Source of the DNA: Cryobacterium frigoriphilum
GTDB taxonomy: Bacteria > Actinomycetota > Actinomycetes > Actinomycetales > Microbacteriaceae
Reading direction: 5' to 3'
Assembly: GCF_004403305.1 (NCBI RefSeq)
Contig: NZ_SOHE01000013.1
Location: forward strand, 124,001-188,000
Length of the DNA stretch: 64,000 bases
The translations under genes and the position numbers were made by a program. This document shows positions 12,630 to 22,910 of the stretch, piece by piece (position 1 is the stretch's first letter; every line of letters starts with the position of its first letter). The notes below the pieces were generated by a model. The model did no database searches. It saw only the letters and a program-made list of their open reading frames with translations, and was not told the DNA's origin.

Positions 12630-14684
12630 GTGGCTAAGACAGCAGCAAACCGAGACCTCGTTAACCAGGCACCGCCCGCAAGCGATTTTGTTGCGCGCGT
12701 CGGCCGTATCCCCGTACTCGATTTATCCCCGCAGGTTTCCGACAACCTGTGGCCGACCCGTTCCTTCGTCGGCGAGGTCGTGCCATTCGCGGCGACCGCG
12801 TTCCGTGAGGGGCACGATCTCATTGGCGTCACCCTGCTGTTGCGCGCACCGGATGGGTCGCTGCGAAGCCGCCCGATGACGCTGAGCGCGGCCGGCACCG
12901 ACCGGTGGACAGCCGAAGCCCAGCTCGACAAGCCGGGCACCTGGGAATACCGGGTCGGCGCGTACGCCGACGACTGGAACACCTGGCGGCACAACGCCGT
13001 CATCAAGATCCCGGCCGGCATCGACGTCGAGCTCATGTTCCTGATCGGCTCCGGCCTGCTCACCGCCGCGGCCGCCGACACCGGCCGACCGGTCGCCGAG
13101 CGCCGCCTGTTCCGCGCGGCCGCGAAGAAACTCGTCACTGCCGGCCTGCCCGTCGCCGATCGCCTGCTCGCCATCGACGAGCCGAAACTCGCGAAGGCGA
13201 TCGCGCTGCATCCGCTTGCCGGGCTCGAAACTGTCTCGGAACCGCGCACCATCATCGTGGAGCGCCAGCGCGCCGCCGTCGGCTCCTGGTACGAGTTCTT
13301 TCCCCGGTCCGAGGGCGCGAAGAAGCTCGCCAACGGTTCGTGGAAGAGCGGAACGTTTCGCACCGCCGCCAAGCGACTGCCCGCGGTCGCCGCGATGGGC
13401 TTCGACGTGCTCTACCTGCCGCCGATCCACCCGATCGGCAGCGCCTTCCGCAAGGGCCCGAACAATTCCCTCATCGTCGGACCGTTCGACCCCGGATCGC
13501 CGTGGGCGATCGGTTCGGCCGACGGCGGCCACGACGCGATCCACCCTGACCTCGGCACCGAAGCCGATTTCAGCTATTTTCTGAACCGGGCCAGGAAACT
13601 GGGACTCGAGGTCGCCCTCGACTTCGCCCTGCAGGCCTCCCCCGATCACCCCTGGGTCACGAGCCACCCGGAGTGGTTCACGACGCTGCCCGACGGTTCG
13701 ATCGCGTACGCCGAGAACCCGCCGAAAAAGTATCAGGACATCTACCCGATCAACTTCGACAACGATCCCGCCGGCATCCGTGCCGAGGCGCTGAGGGTGC
13801 TCACGCACTGGATCGACCTCGGCGTGAAGATCTTCCGCGTGGACAACCCGCACACCAAGCCGCTGGACTTCTGGGAATGGCTCATCGCCGAGGTCAACGC
13901 CGCACACCCCGACGTGATCTTTCTCGCGGAGGCCTTCACCCGACCGGCGCTCATGCAGGCGCTCGGCAAGGTCGGCTTCCAGCAGTCGTACACGTACTTC
14001 ACGTGGCGCAACACGAAGATCGAACTCGAGGAATTCTTCGACGGCCTCGCCCGGCAGACCCCCGATTTTCTGCGGCCGAACCTGTTTGTGAACACCCCCG
14101 ACATTCTCACCGAGTTTCTGCAGTTCGGCGGTCCGGCGGCCTTCAAGATTCGGGCCGCGCTCGCGGCGCTCGCCTCGCCGAGCTGGGGGGTCTATGCGGG
14201 CTTCGAGCTCTATGAGAGCGTCGCCCGGCCCGGCGCCGAGGAGAACATCGACAACGAGAAGTACGAGTACCGGCCCCGGTCGTTCGCGAAGGCCGAGGAA
14301 CTCGGCCAGTCGCTCGCCCCGTTCATCACCCAGCTGAACGAGATCCGTCGGGCGCACCCGGCGCTCGGTCAACTGCGTAACCTCGATATTCATGCCAGCG
14401 ACGACGACTCCATCCTCGTGTTCAGCAAGTATCTCGACGCCGCGTACACCGGTACGGGTGAAGCGGATGCCCTGCTCGTCGTCGTCAACGTCGACCCGCA
14501 CTCGGTGCGTGAAACCGTCGTGCACCTCGACGTGACACGCTTCGGTATCCCCGTGGGGGAACCGTTCGAGGTGACCGACCTGCTGACCGGAACCACCTGG
14601 ACCTGGACCGCCGACAACTTCGTTCGGCTCGACGCATTCACGCAACCGCTGCACATTCTGCACGTGAAGGGACGGAGCGCATGA
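12630..14684 (+). CDS. glgE: GlgE, maltose-1-phosphate maltosyltransferase
   Basis: Extends alpha-1,4-glucan by transferring maltosyl units from maltose-1-phosphate. It has 684 residues, the normal length. Domains run N/S (about 1-200), then the GH13_3 barrel with [10 protein letters not shown] near 270 and a C-terminal beta domain. The nucleophile is Asp405 in [11 protein letters not shown] and the acid/base is Glu434 in FLAEAFTRP; the DNPHTKP motif separates GlgE from other GH13 enzymes. The start is a GTG ([13 protein letters not shown]). Its stop overlaps the glgB ATG (ATGA). The TreS/Pep2 genes that make its substrate are not in the window. Confidence 0.95.
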   Translation: MAKTAANRDLVNQAPPASDFVARVGRIPVLDLSPQVSDNLWPTRSFVGEVVPFAATAFREGHDLIGVTLLLRAPDGSLRSRPMTLSAAGTDRWTAEAQLDKPGTWEYRVGAYADDWNTWRHNAVIKIPAGIDVELMFLIGSGLLTAAAADTGRPVAERRLFRAAAKKLVTAGLPVADRLLAIDEPKLAKAIALHPLAGLETVSEPRTIIVERQRAAVGSWYEFFPRSEGAKKLANGSWKSGTFRTAAKRLPAVAAMGFDVLYLPPIHPIGSAFRKGPNNSLIVGPFDPGSPWAIGSADGGHDAIHPDLGTEADFSYFLNRARKLGLEVALDFALQASPDHPWVTSHPEWFTTLPDGSIAYAENPPKKYQDIYPINFDNDPAGIRAEALRVLTHWIDLGVKIFRVDNPHTKPLDFWEWLIAEVNAAHPDVIFLAEAFTRPALMQALGKVGFQQSYTYFTWRNTKIELEEFFDGLARQTPDFLRPNLFVNTPDILTEFLQFGGPAAFKIRAALAALASPSWGVYAGFELYESVARPGAEENIDNEKYEYRPRSFAKAEELGQSLAPFITQLNEIRRAHPALGQLRNLDIHASDDDSILVFSKYLDAAYTGTGEADALLVVVNVDPHSVRETVVHLDVTRFGIPVGEPFEVTDLLTGTTWTWTADNFVRLDAFTQPLHILHVKGRSA

Positions 14685-16969
14685 CGCCCGCAACAGGAGA
14701 CACCACGCCGGCCCGCAAGGCCGCCGCCACGCCCACCCCCGCTGCCGCTGCTCCCCCTGCCGCTGCCGCTGCCGTTCCGGAGCTCATCGGAGGCTTCCCG
14801 GTGCACGTGCTGCAGGCCGTCGCGGCCGGCAGCTACTACAGCCCGCATCAGGTCCTCGGCCAGCACCTGGTCGAGGCGCCCGGCGTGACCGACCCGCTCG
14901 TGATCATCCGTTCCCTGCGCCCGCTCGCGACCGAGGTCGTGGCGATTCTCGCCTCCGGTGCCCACGTGGAGCTGAACCACCTCGCCTTCGGCATCTGGGA
15001 GGGCACGAGCACGCTCGGCCTGCAGGATTACACCATCGAGGCGCGCTACGAGGGAGCATCCTCGCACACCGCTGACGACCCGTACCGCTTTCTGCCCACG
15101 CTCGGCGAACTCGACCTGCACCTGATCGGTGAAGGCCGTCACGAACGCCTGTGGGACGTTCTCGGGGCACACCACCGCGAGCAGTGGGGCGTGCACACCG
15201 CCTTCGACGGCACGTCGTTCGCCGTCTGGGCACCCAACGCGCAGGCCGTGCGCGTGATCGGCGACTTCAACGGCTGGAACGGCGTCACGCACGCCATGCG
15301 CAACATGGGCGGCTCCGGGGTCTGGGAACTCTTCATTCCGGGCCTCGTCACCGGCTCCAACTACAAGTTCGAACTGCTCACGCAGCACGGCCACTGGATC
15401 GCCAAGGCCGACCCGATGGCCCGCGCCGCCGAGGTACCGCCGCAGACGGCCTCCGTCATCGCCGAATCTCACTACGACTGGGCGGATGCGGCGTGGATCG
15501 CGTCTCGCACCGCGACCGACCCGCACGACCAGCCGATGAGCATCTACGAGATGCACGTCGGGTCGTGGCGTCCTGGCCTCGGGTACCGTGACCTCGCCGA
15601 CGAGCTCATCGGCTACCTGACCGAGCTCGCATTCACGCACGTCGAATTCATGCCACTCGCCGAGCATCCGTTCGGAGGTTCGTGGGGCTATCAGGTCAGC
15701 GGATACTACGCCCCGACCAGCCGTTTCGGCGGTCCGGACGATTTGCGCTACCTGATCGACCGGCTGCACCAGGCGGGCTTCGGCGTGATCATGGACTGGG
15801 TCCCCGGACATTTTCCGAAGGACGACTTCGCTCTGGCCCGGTTCGACGGCCAGGCCCTCTACGAGCACCCCGACTGGCGCCGTGGCGAGCAGAAGGAGTG
15901 GGGCACTCTCGTGTTCGACTTCGGACGCCCGCCGGTACGCAACTTTCTGGTCGCGAACGCGCTCTACTGGCTCGAAGAGTTTCACATCGACGCCCTGCGC
16001 GTCGACGCCGTCGCGTCGATGCTCTACCTCGACTACTCGCGCGAAGACGGCGAGTGGGAACCCAACCAGTACGGCGGCCGCGAGAACCTCGAGGCGATCA
16101 GCCTGCTGCAGGAGATCACCGCAACGGCCTATCGCCGCAACCCCGGCACCATGATGATCGCCGAAGAGTCCACCAACTGGGGCGGCGTCACCGCTGCCAC
16201 GAGCGGCGGCGGGCTGGGCTTCGGCTTCAAGTGGAACATGGGCTGGATGCACGACTCGCTCGAGTACATCAGCGTCGACCCGATGTACCGCTCGTACCAC
16301 CACAACGACATCACGTTTTCGTTCATGTACGCGTTCAGTGAGAACTTTCTGCTGCCCATCAGCCACGACGAGGTCGTGCACGGCAAGGGCGCGCTGATCT
16401 CCCGCATGCCGGGCGATTCCTGGCAGCAGCTCGCCAACGTGCGCGTGTACCTGTCGTTTATGTGGGCGCACCCCGGCAAGCAACTGCTCTTCATGGGCTC
16501 CGAATTCGGGCAGCGGTCCGAGTGGAGCGAGGAACGCGGCCTCGACTGGTGGATGCTCGACCAGCCGGCCCACCGCGGGCTGTTCACCTTCGTGGGGCAG
16601 CTCAACCGCGTCTACCAGGACAATGCGAGCCTCTGGGCACGCGACAACGACCCGAGCGGATTCGAGCTCATCGACGGCGGCGCGGCCGCCCAGAACGTCG
16701 TGTCGTTCTTGCGCTGGGACAACGACGGCCTGCCGATCGCGTGCTTCTTCAACTTCGCCGGACACCCGCACGAGAACTATCGCGTCGGGCTGCCGTTCGC
16801 GGGACGCTGGGACGAGATTCTCAACACGGATGCCGAACAGTTCGGCGGGTCCGGCGTTGGTAACTTCGGCGGCGTCTGGGCCGACGCCGAGCCGTGGGGT
16901 GGCCGCCCGGCCGCCGCGACGATCACCCTGCCGCCGCTCGCCGGCGTTTACTTCAGGTATCGCCCGTAA
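14681..16969 (+). CDS. glgB: 1,4-alpha-glucan branching enzyme GlgB
   Basis: Introduces alpha-1,6 branches into the glucan made by GlgE. It has 762 residues. A proline/alanine-rich N-terminus is followed by two CBM48-type modules (about 40-150 and 160-270) and the catalytic barrel. The nucleophile is Asp442 in [15 protein letters not shown] and the acid/base is Glu495 in [22 protein letters not shown] is also present. It is translationally coupled to glgE by a 4-base overlap, a classical GlgE-pathway operon, and is followed by a strong hairpin. Confidence 0.96.
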   Translation: MTPATGDTTPARKAAATPTPAAAAPPAAAAAVPELIGGFPVHVLQAVAAGSYYSPHQVLGQHLVEAPGVTDPLVIIRSLRPLATEVVAILASGAHVELNHLAFGIWEGTSTLGLQDYTIEARYEGASSHTADDPYRFLPTLGELDLHLIGEGRHERLWDVLGAHHREQWGVHTAFDGTSFAVWAPNAQAVRVIGDFNGWNGVTHAMRNMGGSGVWELFIPGLVTGSNYKFELLTQHGHWIAKADPMARAAEVPPQTASVIAESHYDWADAAWIASRTATDPHDQPMSIYEMHVGSWRPGLGYRDLADELIGYLTELAFTHVEFMPLAEHPFGGSWGYQVSGYYAPTSRFGGPDDLRYLIDRLHQAGFGVIMDWVPGHFPKDDFALARFDGQALYEHPDWRRGEQKEWGTLVFDFGRPPVRNFLVANALYWLEEFHIDALRVDAVASMLYLDYSREDGEWEPNQYGGRENLEAISLLQEITATAYRRNPGTMMIAEESTNWGGVTAATSGGGLGFGFKWNMGWMHDSLEYISVDPMYRSYHHNDITFSFMYAFSENFLLPISHDEVVHGKGALISRMPGDSWQQLANVRVYLSFMWAHPGKQLLFMGSEFGQRSEWSEERGLDWWMLDQPAHRGLFTFVGQLNRVYQDNASLWARDNDPSGFELIDGGAAAQNVVSFLRWDNDGLPIACFFNFAGHPHENYRVGLPFAGRWDEILNTDAEQFGGSGVGNFGGVWADAEPWGGRPAAATITLPPLAGVYFRYRP

Positions 16970-16984
16970 GGCCGACACTTCACG

Positions 16985-17036
16985 CACAACGCCCCCGGAA
17001 GCTCCCACTCGCGTGGACGCTGCCGGGGGCGTTGTG
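16985..17036. terminator. Hairpin terminator after glgB
   Basis: A 14-bp perfect stem has CACAACGCCCCCGG pairing with CCGGGGGCGTTGTG, with a loop of about 24 bases. It lies between the converging ends of glgB and the YbbN-like gene and can act for both. Confidence 0.8.
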
Positions 17037-17048
17037 TTGGGTGGTGAT

Positions 17049-18017
17049 CTAGTACAGCAGCGCGGTCAGGCGGCTGCGGGTCGGAGCGACCTGCGGGGCC
17101 TCGGCACCGATAACCTCGAACATCTCGAGAATGCGCTCACGAATGGAGTTTCGGCCAGCGGGGTCCTGAGCCGGGAACAGCCCCAGAAGCCGGTCGAAGG
17201 CATCCTGGATGTGCCCGCCCGAGAGGTCGAGGTCGGCCACCAGCAGCTGGGCCTGCAGATCGTCGGGGGCGGATGCCGCTCCCGATCGAATCTGATCGAG
17301 CGTCTTACCCTGGAGCCGCGCGAGCAGGCTGACCTGGGCCAGTCCGGCGACGGCCATCGTGTCAGCCGGATCCTTCGCGATCGCGGTGCGGTACTCGGCC
17401 TGGGCGGTCTCGTAGTCGCCGCGCTCGATCGCCTCGTAGGCCTCGGCGTGATGCGGCGGAAGCGGCGCCGGGGCCGGTTCGGCCTCGGCCGTGGCGGCGC
17501 CCTGAACCTCGGCGCTGCCGGTCACTCCCTGCTCGGCGGCCAGCTGCAGCAACCGTTCGAAGACGTCGCGCACCTCGGCCTCGGCCAGCGCGCCCGTGAA
17601 CAGCTGCACGGGCTGGCCGCCGATGACGGCGGCCACGGTCGGAATCGAGGTGGCCTGGAAGGCCTGCGCGAGCTGGGGGTTCGCCTCGATGTCGACCTTG
17701 GCGAGCAGAAAACGCCCGGCATAGTCGGTGATGATCCGTTCCAGAACCGGCGTGAGCGCCTTGCCCGGCTCCGACCATTCCGTGGACAGCTCGACGACGA
17801 TCGGAATCGTCGTCGAGAGCTCGAGCAGTTCACCGAAGTTCGCGTCGGTCCCGTCGAGCACGAGGCTCGGCACGGCGACCGGACCGACCGCACCGGGCTG
17901 TGCGGGTGACTGCGGCGACGTCGCGGTCGAAGCGGCGGGAGTGGACGGCCGGTTCACGAGCGAGGAGAGGTCGACCGCTCCGCGCAGGTTGGAGCCGGAA
18001 GGGGGCACGTGGGTCAT
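17049..18017 (-). CDS. YbbN/CnoX-like thioredoxin-fold and TPR protein
   Basis: It has 322 residues. Residues ~45-165 have a thioredoxin fold (FLLAKVDIEANPQLAQAF, TSIPTVAAVIGGQPV) and residues ~195-320 hold TPR-like helices (HAEAYEAIERGDYETAQAEY). The redox CxxC is replaced by ELSTEWSEPGK, so it cannot be a normal thioredoxin. Family members act as holdases or co-chaperones under oxidative stress. The ATG overlaps the stop of the upstream membrane protein gene (ATGA), so the two are coupled. Confidence 0.85.
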   Translation of the reverse strand: MTHVPPSGSNLRGAVDLSSLVNRPSTPAASTATSPQSPAQPGAVGPVAVPSLVLDGTDANFGELLELSTTIPIVVELSTEWSEPGKALTPVLERIITDYAGRFLLAKVDIEANPQLAQAFQATSIPTVAAVIGGQPVQLFTGALAEAEVRDVFERLLQLAAEQGVTGSAEVQGAATAEAEPAPAPLPPHHAEAYEAIERGDYETAQAEYRTAIAKDPADTMAVAGLAQVSLLARLQGKTLDQIRSGAASAPDDLQAQLLVADLDLSGGHIQDAFDRLLGLFPAQDPAGRNSIRERILEMFEVIGAEAPQVAPTRSRLTALLY

Positions 18018-19834
18018 GGAAGCTCCGCAGATGAGATGAGGCCCTGGGAGAAGCCCAGGAGGGAAATCTTGGCGTCCGAGCCCGCTGCGGGCACGTAGAA
18101 CAGCAGCTGGTCGGCGTAGGTGCTCTGCAAGCCCTTCGTGGACTCGTCGATGCCCGACAGCGCCCGGCTGGACACCGAGCCTTCCTTCGGGCCGACAACG
18201 GCCTGATCGGCGACGGGCCTGACCGTTTCAACCTCGTTCAGACTCACCGCGACGACGCTGCCGGAGTCGTTGGTCGCGAGGGCCAGGGTGCGCCCGGAGC
18301 CGCCGGCGGTGGTGTACTCGATGCCGGCCGTGTCGGGCAGTTCCAGGATGGCCGTTGCCCTGCGCTCAGCGACCTGAGAGCGGAAGCTGTCGCCGGTCGC
18401 GTCGAAGCTGCCGAACGAGGGGCTGGCTTCGCCCTGCGCCAGAATGTCCGCGTAGGCAGCGGCTATCTGGTCCGGCGGCAGCAGCAGCAGCCGGGAATCG
18501 GGGGCGATGAGTGGCGCCCCGACGACGGCCGGGGCAACGTCGACGCGGGACTCCGGCTCGAGCTGCACCGCATATTCGACGAGGTAGTTGTCACGCGGTG
18601 TTTCCTGGCTGAGCACCAGCGCCGTCGGCGCGACGCTCGTGCTGTCGGCATCCTGAATCACGGTCATGACCGTGCGCGGCCAGGACTCGGTCTGCTGCGG
18701 CAGGGTCAGCACGAGCGGAGTCGCCGGAATCGCCGCCGACGCCGTCACCTCGGGAGCAACGGTGCGAATCTGGTAGTTGGCGAGGCGCTGCTCGAGAGCG
18801 GGGCCGGCGAACCGTGCCGAGAGAGCATCGGAGTCGAGGCCGGCATCCGCTTCGGCGGTGAGCTTGGAGATCTTGGCGACGATACGCTCGAGCTGCGGAA
18901 CCGTGACGGCGGCGGGTGCCGGGGCCGTCGAGACTTCGGGCTCATCGGTCGATGCGGGGGTGGGCGACGCTGTGGCGCTCGACCCGCTGACCGGCGCGGC
19001 GCCGCCGGGCCAAAATTCGGCCGAGCATCCGCTGAGCACCAGACCGGAAATCGCCAGCATGGGAACGACCGCCACAAACTTGTTGATCGACTTGCGCGGG
19101 CCGGTGATCTCGCTCGCTTTCAACGCGCGGGGGCGCGGTGGCCGGGGCAGACGGGGCAGGCGTGGGCGCGGAACGTTGCGACGCGGCCCGCGGGAACGCC
19201 GCAGGTGCAGAAGGGCGAGCAAGTAGAGAACGAGCCCGATCAGCAGCAGCACGGCGCCACCCAGGATGAGGGGGCCGGCCCACGGGGTGCCGTTGTCCAC
19301 GCGCCAGGACAGCGAGATTTCGCCCGGTGCCGCCTTGACCCCATCGGAGGCCACGATCAGCGAGATGCCCTCGGGCACGTTGATCGCGGAGACGAGCTGC
19401 CGGTCGGCCGAGAATTCGTCGAGCCAGAGATCGGAACCGACCGGGCTCGTCACGGGCTCGTCAACGACCTCCGTCGTTTCCGCGCTCTCAGAGTCGGTCT
19501 CCGTCTCGTCGGTCGTTGCGGCGGTCTCGGTCGAGACCAGTTGCCCGTCGACGAGACTCACATCGGAGTGGGCATCGGTACCGATCCAGGCATCGACGTC
19601 GGCCGAGCGACCAAAGGCCATGAAGACCTCGTCGGCGCCGCTGATCGACACGGTCTGGCGGCCGGAATGGGCGGCCAGGGCCGAGGGATCGATGACCGTA
19701 TAGGCCGCCTCACCCGAAACCGTGGTGCTGAGGGAGATCGAATCCGGTTCCAGAAACACGGTGCGCTGGGCGAGGCCCAGCACGATCATCGCCGCAGCAA
19801 GAACGAACGCCACAATGGCGAAAACAAAACGCAC
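18014..19834 (-). CDS. Membrane-anchored protein with internal lipobox, function unknown
   Basis: It has 606 residues from a GTG at 19834, chosen because AGGAAGG lies five bases upstream; a longer in-frame start at 19906 lacks this. Hydrophobic segments lie at about 2-24 (FVFAIVAFVLAAAMIVLG) and about 190-212 (LILGGAVLLLIGLVLYLLAL), followed by a basic proline/arginine stretch. Near residue 270 there is a second secretion-like signal, AISGLVLSGCSAEFWPGG, with a canonical LSGC lipobox, followed by a Ser/Thr/Pro linker and a ~300-residue beta-rich domain. No enzyme motif was recognised. It is coupled to the YbbN-like gene. Confidence 0.8.
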   Translation of the reverse strand: MRFVFAIVAFVLAAAMIVLGLAQRTVFLEPDSISLSTTVSGEAAYTVIDPSALAAHSGRQTVSISGADEVFMAFGRSADVDAWIGTDAHSDVSLVDGQLVSTETAATTDETETDSESAETTEVVDEPVTSPVGSDLWLDEFSADRQLVSAINVPEGISLIVASDGVKAAPGEISLSWRVDNGTPWAGPLILGGAVLLLIGLVLYLLALLHLRRSRGPRRNVPRPRLPRLPRPPRPRALKASEITGPRKSINKFVAVVPMLAISGLVLSGCSAEFWPGGAAPVSGSSATASPTPASTDEPEVSTAPAPAAVTVPQLERIVAKISKLTAEADAGLDSDALSARFAGPALEQRLANYQIRTVAPEVTASAAIPATPLVLTLPQQTESWPRTVMTVIQDADSTSVAPTALVLSQETPRDNYLVEYAVQLEPESRVDVAPAVVGAPLIAPDSRLLLLPPDQIAAAYADILAQGEASPSFGSFDATGDSFRSQVAERRATAILELPDTAGIEYTTAGGSGRTLALATNDSGSVVAVSLNEVETVRPVADQAVVGPKEGSVSSRALSGIDESTKGLQSTYADQLLFYVPAAGSDAKISLLGFSQGLISSAELP

Positions 19835-20066
19835 GTCTACCTTCCTGTGTTGCCGATCGGTCGGTGCACTACCCGACCCACGAACCCGTTTCGAGTCCGA
19901 AGGCAACAGACACGGACGTTCTACGATAGTCGACTCGCCTGAGAGCGACCTAATAGCGCCCCACCCCGCGCCTGCGGCGATTGGACACCGGGACGACTAC
20001 AGTTAATTTGCCCGCTGCGCTTTCCTCGAGCGAGCATCCCCGCCCCCACTTTGAGGAGTCATCACC

Positions 20067-21680
20067 GTGTCCAACGACGAGGCTGAATTTGCCCAGGTCT
20101 TCCGTGGCTACGACAAAGACGAGGTCGACAAGGCCATCCAGGGTCTGCGCCGTGATCTGATCAAGGCCAATACCCAGAGCGCCGCGGCCGGCACCGAGGT
20201 CAAGCGACTCGCGTTACAGGTTCAGGACCTGATCCAGGAAATCGACGAGGTCGGCAGTCCCACCTTCTCCGGCCTCGGCACCAAACTCGAAAGCACCCTC
20301 CGTGTGGCCGAGGAACAGTCAACCCGGGTCATCGCCCAGGCCGACATCGACGCCGAAAAACTGCGCGCCACGGTCGGCCGGGAGGTCGACGATCTGCACC
20401 GCACGGCCGCCGAGCAGTCGGAACGCACCCTGGCTGATGCCGAGGTGCGAGCCAGACGCATACTCGACGACGTGCGCGGGGAAGCGGATGATGTGATCTC
20501 GCGTGCTCAGGACGAGCACGCGACCCTGACGCAGGAAGCCCTGCGCGAAGCCGCGCTGATTCGCGGCACCGTGGCCACGGAGGCCGCCGAAGCGCGCGCG
20601 ACCGTCAAGCGCGAGGTCGCCGCCATCCGTTCCGAAGCGGAGCGTGAGGCCGCGGAGGTGCGCGTCGTCGCCCAGCGCGAGGCCACAGAGGCGCGCGAAA
20701 CCGCCGCCGGCCTCGGCCGGGAGACCGAGCTGACCCGCTCGGCGGTGGCCCACGAACTCGACCAGAAGCGGGCCCTGTTGGCGCAGGAAACCGAGCAGGC
20801 CCGAATCGACCTCGCCGAGCACACCGAGCGCACCGAAACCGACCTCGCCCGCGAGACCGACCAGGCCCGCACGAACCTCGCCGAAGAGCTTGCTCTGGCT
20901 CGCAGCGAAGCGGCCGCCGAGATCCAGCTCGCTCGCAGCGACCTCGACCGCGACCTGCGCGAGGGACGCAACACCATCGCCACCGAACGGGCACAGGCCG
21001 AAACCGAGCTGACCCGCGATCTGGAGCGTCAGCGGGCAACCGCGGAGCGTGAGGCCGCGACCATTCGCACCGAGATCGCCATCGAAGCCGAAGACGCCCG
21101 CGCCGAACTCGCCCGTGAGATTCAGCGCACCCGCGCCGAGTTTGATGCGGCCCGCGAACAGGCCCGTATCGACCTCGACACCGAATTGACGGCGACCCGC
21201 CGCGGCGTGGAGTTTGAGGCCGCCCAGCTCGGCCGGGAAACCGATCAGGCCCGCGCCGACCTCGACATTGAGCTCAAGGCCCGGCGCGACGAAGCCGAGC
21301 AGGAACACCTCGCTCGCCACCGTGAGGCCGTGGCGCTGGCCCAGAAGTTCCAGGGTGACGCCACTCGGCAGCTCACCGAGACGAACATGCGGCTGCGCGA
21401 ACTGCGCGAACTGAACGCCGAGCTCGACGGCGGCGCCCGCCTGATCGCCAAGGACCTCAAGGCCGCCTCCGAGGACACCGCTGAGCGCACGATTCGCGAG
21501 GCCGAAGAGAAGGCCAGTGAGATTGTGCACGAAGCCACCGAACGCACGCGAGCGCTTGTCACCGACGCCGAAGACCGAATGAAGCAGATTCGGGTCGAAC
21601 GTGACGCCGTCGCCGGCTACTTCGAAAGCCTGCGCAGCGTTCTCACGCAGGCCGAACGGGTCTCCAGCGACAAAGAGTAG
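20067..21680 (+). CDS. Long coiled-coil protein with DivIVA-like N-terminus
   Basis: It has 537 residues and a GTG start (VSNDEAEFAQVFRGYDKDEV) behind TTTGAGGAGTC. The first ~60 residues match a DivIVA-type N-terminus (FRGYDKDEVDKAIQGLRRDL). From about 75 to the end it is almost wholly charged alpha-helix with repeating ARxxLxxE..R blocks of 7 and 11 residues, rich in Glu, Arg and Ala. It has no membrane segment and almost no cysteine. By analogy with Scy/FilP/Wag31 it is probably a cytoskeletal scaffold at poles or septa; that is inference from architecture. A hairpin follows four bases after the stop. Confidence 0.82.
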   Translation: MSNDEAEFAQVFRGYDKDEVDKAIQGLRRDLIKANTQSAAAGTEVKRLALQVQDLIQEIDEVGSPTFSGLGTKLESTLRVAEEQSTRVIAQADIDAEKLRATVGREVDDLHRTAAEQSERTLADAEVRARRILDDVRGEADDVISRAQDEHATLTQEALREAALIRGTVATEAAEARATVKREVAAIRSEAEREAAEVRVVAQREATEARETAAGLGRETELTRSAVAHELDQKRALLAQETEQARIDLAEHTERTETDLARETDQARTNLAEELALARSEAAAEIQLARSDLDRDLREGRNTIATERAQAETELTRDLERQRATAEREAATIRTEIAIEAEDARAELAREIQRTRAEFDAAREQARIDLDTELTATRRGVEFEAAQLGRETDQARADLDIELKARRDEAEQEHLARHREAVALAQKFQGDATRQLTETNMRLRELRELNAELDGGARLIAKDLKAASEDTAERTIREAEEKASEIVHEATERTRALVTDAEDRMKQIRVERDAVAGYFESLRSVLTQAERVSSDKE

Positions 21681-21683
21681 TCG

Positions 21684-21712
21684 GCGCCCGAAATGAGGCC
21701 GCTTTCGGGCGC
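21684..21712. terminator. Hairpin after the coiled-coil gene
   Basis: The stem GCGCCCGAAA pairs with TTTCGGGCGC around a 9-base loop, four bases after the stop codon. It is a likely intrinsic terminator. Confidence 0.7.
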
Positions 21713-21768
21713 AGTCGCAGTACGGTATTGATCGGGCCAGACACGGCCATACCAGTCGGGAGAACCGC

Positions 21769-22818
21769 ATGAAGATTCAGAATGCGTTCCGTTTCGGCCT
21801 CGTCGGCACCCTCGGCGTGGGTCTGGGGTTGCTCATCATCACCTCGGTGATCACGCTGCAGACGATCATCATCTATATCGGCGCGGCGCTGTTCATCTCC
21901 CTCGGACTCGACCCGGCCGTGTCGTGGCTGGAACGCAAGCGGTTCCCGCGCTGGGCGGCCATCCTGACCGTACTGATCGGGGTGATCGGCGTGCTGACCG
22001 GCGTGATCTTCGCCGTCGTGCCGATCATCATCGAACAGGTCACCAAGCTCTCCGCGCAGTTTCCGCAACTCGTTCGATCGATCAACTCATCAACGTTCCT
22101 GCTTGACGTGCAGGACCAGTTCCCCACCCTGCAGGTCAATCAGGTGGTGTCGGCCGTCACCGATTATCTCGGCGGAAACCTCGACACCATCACGGCGACC
22201 GTGGTGCAGTCCGGTCTGGCGGTCGTCAATGGCCTGTTCGGCGGGCTGATTATCCTCATCCTCACCCTGTATTTCACGGCGTCACTCAACACCATGAAGC
22301 GGGCCAGCTACCAGCTCGTGCCCGCGTCGAAGCGGGAGCGTTTCACCGACCTCAGCGAGCAGATCACGAAGGCGGTGGGCCGCTACGTGGTGGGCCAGGC
22401 GGGTCTCGCCGCGTGCAACGGCGTGCTGAGTTTCATCTTTCTCTCCATCATCGGCGCGCCGTTTCCCGCGCTGCTGGCGTTCATCGCCTTCCTGCTGTCG
22501 TTGATCCCGCTCGTCGGAACCATCTCCGGGTCGGTCATCATCGTTCTGACCTGCCTGATTCCGGGCATCGGCAGCTCGCCGTTGACGGCACTCGTGGCGG
22601 CGATCTACTACCTGATCTACATGCAGATCGAGGCCTACGTGCTCAGCCCGAACATCATGAACCGGGCGGTGTCCGTTCCGGGCGCCGTCGTCGTGATCGC
22701 GGCGTTGGCCGGCGGCTCGCTGCTGGGCATCCTGGGTGCGCTCATCGCCATTCCGGTGGCCGCATCGATCATCATGATCATCAAGCAGGTTGTCATCCCG
22801 CGCCAGAACGAGCTCTAG
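21769..22818 (+). CDS. AI-2E family (TqsA/YdiK-type) membrane transporter
   Basis: It has 349 residues and about eight hydrophobic segments. The first pair is at about 8-50 (VGTLGVGLGLLIITSVITLQ), followed by the cytoplasmic stretch DPAVSWLERKRFPRWAA and the C-terminal block PFPALLAFIAFLLSLIPLVG. These are hallmarks of the AI-2E/UPF0118 family, whose members export AI-2 or act as Na+/H+ exchangers. The substrate cannot be told from sequence. Its 3' end meets a pentamer repeat tract shared with the convergent hydrolase gene. Confidence 0.88.
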   Translation: MKIQNAFRFGLVGTLGVGLGLLIITSVITLQTIIIYIGAALFISLGLDPAVSWLERKRFPRWAAILTVLIGVIGVLTGVIFAVVPIIIEQVTKLSAQFPQLVRSINSSTFLLDVQDQFPTLQVNQVVSAVTDYLGGNLDTITATVVQSGLAVVNGLFGGLIILILTLYFTASLNTMKRASYQLVPASKRERFTDLSEQITKAVGRYVVGQAGLAACNGVLSFIFLSIIGAPFPALLAFIAFLLSLIPLVGTISGSVIIVLTCLIPGIGSSPLTALVAAIYYLIYMQIEAYVLSPNIMNRAVSVPGAVVVIAALAGGSLLGILGALIAIPVAASIIMIIKQVVIPRQNEL

Positions 22819-22830
22819 GACCGCGGAGTT

Positions 22831-22910
22831 CGGTTCAGGCCAGGCCAGGCCAGGCCGGTTCGGTTCAGGCCAGGTCAGGTCAGGTCAGGTCAGGTCAGAC
22901 CGGTTCGGTC
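22831..22910. repeat. Pentamer tandem repeat (CAGGT/CAGGC)
   Basis: Sixteen or so 5-bp units, interrupted by CGGTTCGGTT, begin 12 bases after the AI-2E stop and run into the end of the hydrolase gene. The hydrolase stop TGA (22897-22895) is itself part of a repeat unit: read on the minus strand the gene ends GTC TGA CCTGACCTGACC. Confidence 0.85.

Noticed and set aside
22831-22910. CRISPR array
   Set aside because: Units are 5 bp and contiguous with no spacers. The other arrays (10-19 bp units) also lack spacers, and no cas genes are present.
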